Virus record (IMG/VR): IMGVR_UViG_3300042559_000129
Location: 1 to 22,069 of that record
Source: a virus
Length of the DNA: 22,069 bases
Strand: one strand, 5' to 3'
A program made the position numbers and the translations under genes. The notes beneath the pieces are model-generated. The model was not told the DNA's origin, did not search any database, and worked only from the letters and a program-made list of their open reading frames with translations. Within the stretch, counting starts at the first letter, position 1; every line of letters begins with the position of its first letter. This document shows positions 21,046 through 22,069 of the stretch, piece by piece.

Positions 21046-21256
21046 TCTTGTCAACCATCCGCCGCATTACAAGCACGGCGACATTGAGTGCATTCAAGCC
21101 ATTAAGGCAGCTCTCGGTGATGATGGCTTTCGCGCTTACTGCAAAGGCAACGTCATCAAATACCTATGGCGTGCTGAGCACAAGGGCAATGCCGATCAGG
21201 ATTACGGCAAGGCCGACTGGTACATGCGCAGGTTGCTGCTGCACGTAGATGAGTGA
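21038..21256 (+). CDS. DUF3310 (SaV-like) protein
   Basis: A 72-residue protein that fits the DUF3310 signature closely: VNHPPHYKHGDIECIQAI at the start, then YCKGNVIKYLWRAEHKGNADQDYGKADWYMRRLL. The family is common in phages near nucleotide-metabolism or replication genes and is often labelled 'SaV-like' or 'nucleotide kinase'; its biochemical role is not well established. Its full length here suggests a functional copy. Confidence 0.88.
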   Translation: MSDLVNHPPHYKHGDIECIQAIKAALGDDGFRAYCKGNVIKYLWRAEHKGNADQDYGKADWYMRRLLLHVDE

Positions 21257-21434
21257 TCCGTTCAAGCGCGGCGAGGCAAACTACGCCGCGTTTCTTACAG
21301 AAGACCACGTGCGCGAGCTGCGCCAGTTGCGTGTTGCTGGCAGCAGCTACAGCCAACTAGCAGAACGCTACGGCATCGACAAGAAACACGCATGGCGCAT
21401 CTGCCAACGCATCGCATGGAGCTGGCTGGAATGA
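21249..21434 (+). CDS. small helix-turn-helix protein (HNH-associated module-like)
   Basis: A 61-residue protein. KRGEANYAAFLTEDHVRELR followed by QLRVAGSSYSQLAERYGIDKKHAWRICQRIAWSWL resembles the DNA-binding tail found at the C-terminus of phage HNH endonucleases ('G..N..A.LTE..V..IR.L...G.S...IA..FGV'). Here it stands alone without a nuclease domain. It may be a remnant, or a repressor or adaptor recruited from such a domain. It overlaps its upstream neighbour by 8 bases. Confidence 0.7.
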   Translation: MSDPFKRGEANYAAFLTEDHVRELRQLRVAGSSYSQLAERYGIDKKHAWRICQRIAWSWLE

Positions 21435-21829
21435 CTCAAGAACACCCGATCACTCCGCCGCCTGAGCTGGTGCAGCAGTGGCTTAATGCTCCCAGATATG
21501 CCAAGTCGCCAAAAGATGGAACTTTTGTAGTGCAGAAATGTCACTCTCTTTCTAAGAGTGAAGTTATCGCACTGGTTGAGAACGCCGCCCGCTGGGGCGC
21601 TGATCAGGAATTGGAGGCGTGCTGTGAGTGGTTCCAAGAGTTTTATAAAACCGAGTCATGGGTTGATCTTGACTTAAGAACCTTCCGCGCCGCCCGCCGT
21701 CCAAAACCCGCAACACTGAAGGAGCAATCCCTGAAGCATTTAGACGTGATGGAGCGGGATGGGTATTACCTGCCTGAGATTCTGCAAGATCTTCGCCGAG
21801 CCCTCGAACAACTCCCCGACAACGAGTAG
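21431..21829 (+). CDS. conserved hypothetical protein, picocyanobacterial phage type
   Basis: A 132-residue protein from the ATG at 21431 (MTQEHPITPPPELVQQWLNA), set by an ATGA overlap. It contains ALVENAARWGADQELEACCE and RAARRPKPATLKEQSLKHLD, which I recall from proteins of Synechococcus and its phages, then a helical tail ending RRALEQLPDNE. The function is unknown. Two Cys and several Trp suggest a compact helical domain. Confidence 0.75.
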   Translation: MTQEHPITPPPELVQQWLNAPRYAKSPKDGTFVVQKCHSLSKSEVIALVENAARWGADQELEACCEWFQEFYKTESWVDLDLRTFRAARRPKPATLKEQSLKHLDVMERDGYYLPEILQDLRRALEQLPDNE

Positions 21830-21843
21830 TCGCATCCACTTCT

Positions 21844-22068
21844 ATGCCTGAACTTTCACCGCAAGCCCAAGAGGTGTTCTGGGCGTTCAACCGAGCAGCC
21901 AGCGGTAAGCCTGAGGAGTGGCACTATTTGCCCGCCATTGTCGCCGCAATCCGAGAAATCGCAGCCAAGTATTCCTACGAGGTTCATGGTGATGGCTGGT
22001 ACGAACTGGTGGTTGATGCTTCTGACCTCTACGCGCTCGCTGACGAGCTTGAAGCTTTTGCTCAGTAG
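21844..22068 (+). CDS. small conserved hypothetical protein
   Basis: A 74-residue protein that ends one base before the window edge. It reads MPELSPQAQEVFWAFNRAAS and later LPAIVAAIREIAAKYSYEVH, then an acidic helix (DASDLYALADELEAFAQ). A helical protein of the same general sort appears in picocyanobacterial genomes. It begins 14 bases after the preceding stop, the loosest junction in this run. No function can be given. Confidence 0.65.
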   Translation: MPELSPQAQEVFWAFNRAASGKPEEWHYLPAIVAAIREIAAKYSYEVHGDGWYELVVDASDLYALADELEAFAQ

Positions 22069-22069
22069 T

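Overview
The window is part of a tailed double-stranded DNA phage or prophage genome, most probably one infecting a unicellular cyanobacterium of the Synechococcus/Cyanobium type. The phage call rests on a consecutive capsid and packaging block: small and large terminase, portal, Mu gpF/SPP1 gp7-type head protein, scaffold-like protein and major capsid protein. The cyanobacterial call rests on a gene that reads as a full-length cyanobacterial-type AbrB regulator (cyAbrB), and on accessory proteins that look like picocyanobacterial phage proteins. These are judgements from sequence patterns; no search was run. The DNA is GC-rich and densely packed, and genes are typically joined by ATGA, GTGA or TGATG overlaps.

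Layout. From about 9.27 kb down to base 1, everything is on the minus strand: a ribbon-helix-helix (RHH) protein, a small protein, a DnaN-like sliding clamp, TerS, TerL, cyAbrB, portal, a small protein, the head morphogenesis protein, three short genes (two of only 54 codons), scaffold, major capsid, a decoration-like protein and a gene cut by the left edge. From 9.27 to 9.67 kb lies a non-coding stretch with twelve copies of a 9-bp repeat in two oppositely facing clusters, a strong candidate replication origin. It directly follows a minus-strand primase/superfamily 3 helicase gene (start re-assigned to a GTG at 11964), which is itself preceded by a small RHH gene (12128-11961).

At about 12.13-12.20 kb is a divergent control region with a TTGACA promoter inside an 8-bp dyad. 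Rightward from it run a small gene, an SNF2-type helicase fused to a DNA methylase, a second SF2 helicase with a zinc ribbon, a C5-cytosine-methylase-like protein and a VRR-NUC nuclease. Two near-identical promoter cassettes (16866 and 17724) then each start a transcript with an early hairpin. They drive small genes, a secreted double-psi barrel protein, and further on a RecE-like nuclease, Bet annealase, an excisionase-like HTH protein, SSB, a DUF3310 protein and several small conserved phage proteins.

How the parts fit. The rightward arm looks like an early replication, recombination and modification program. The primase/helicase plus adjacent repeats resembles the self-contained P4/SaPI replicon design. 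The phage brings its own clamp but shows no DNA polymerase here, so it may direct host polymerase III. Two phage proteins carry sequences resembling clamp-binding motifs. Integrase, tail and lysis cassettes are not in the window.
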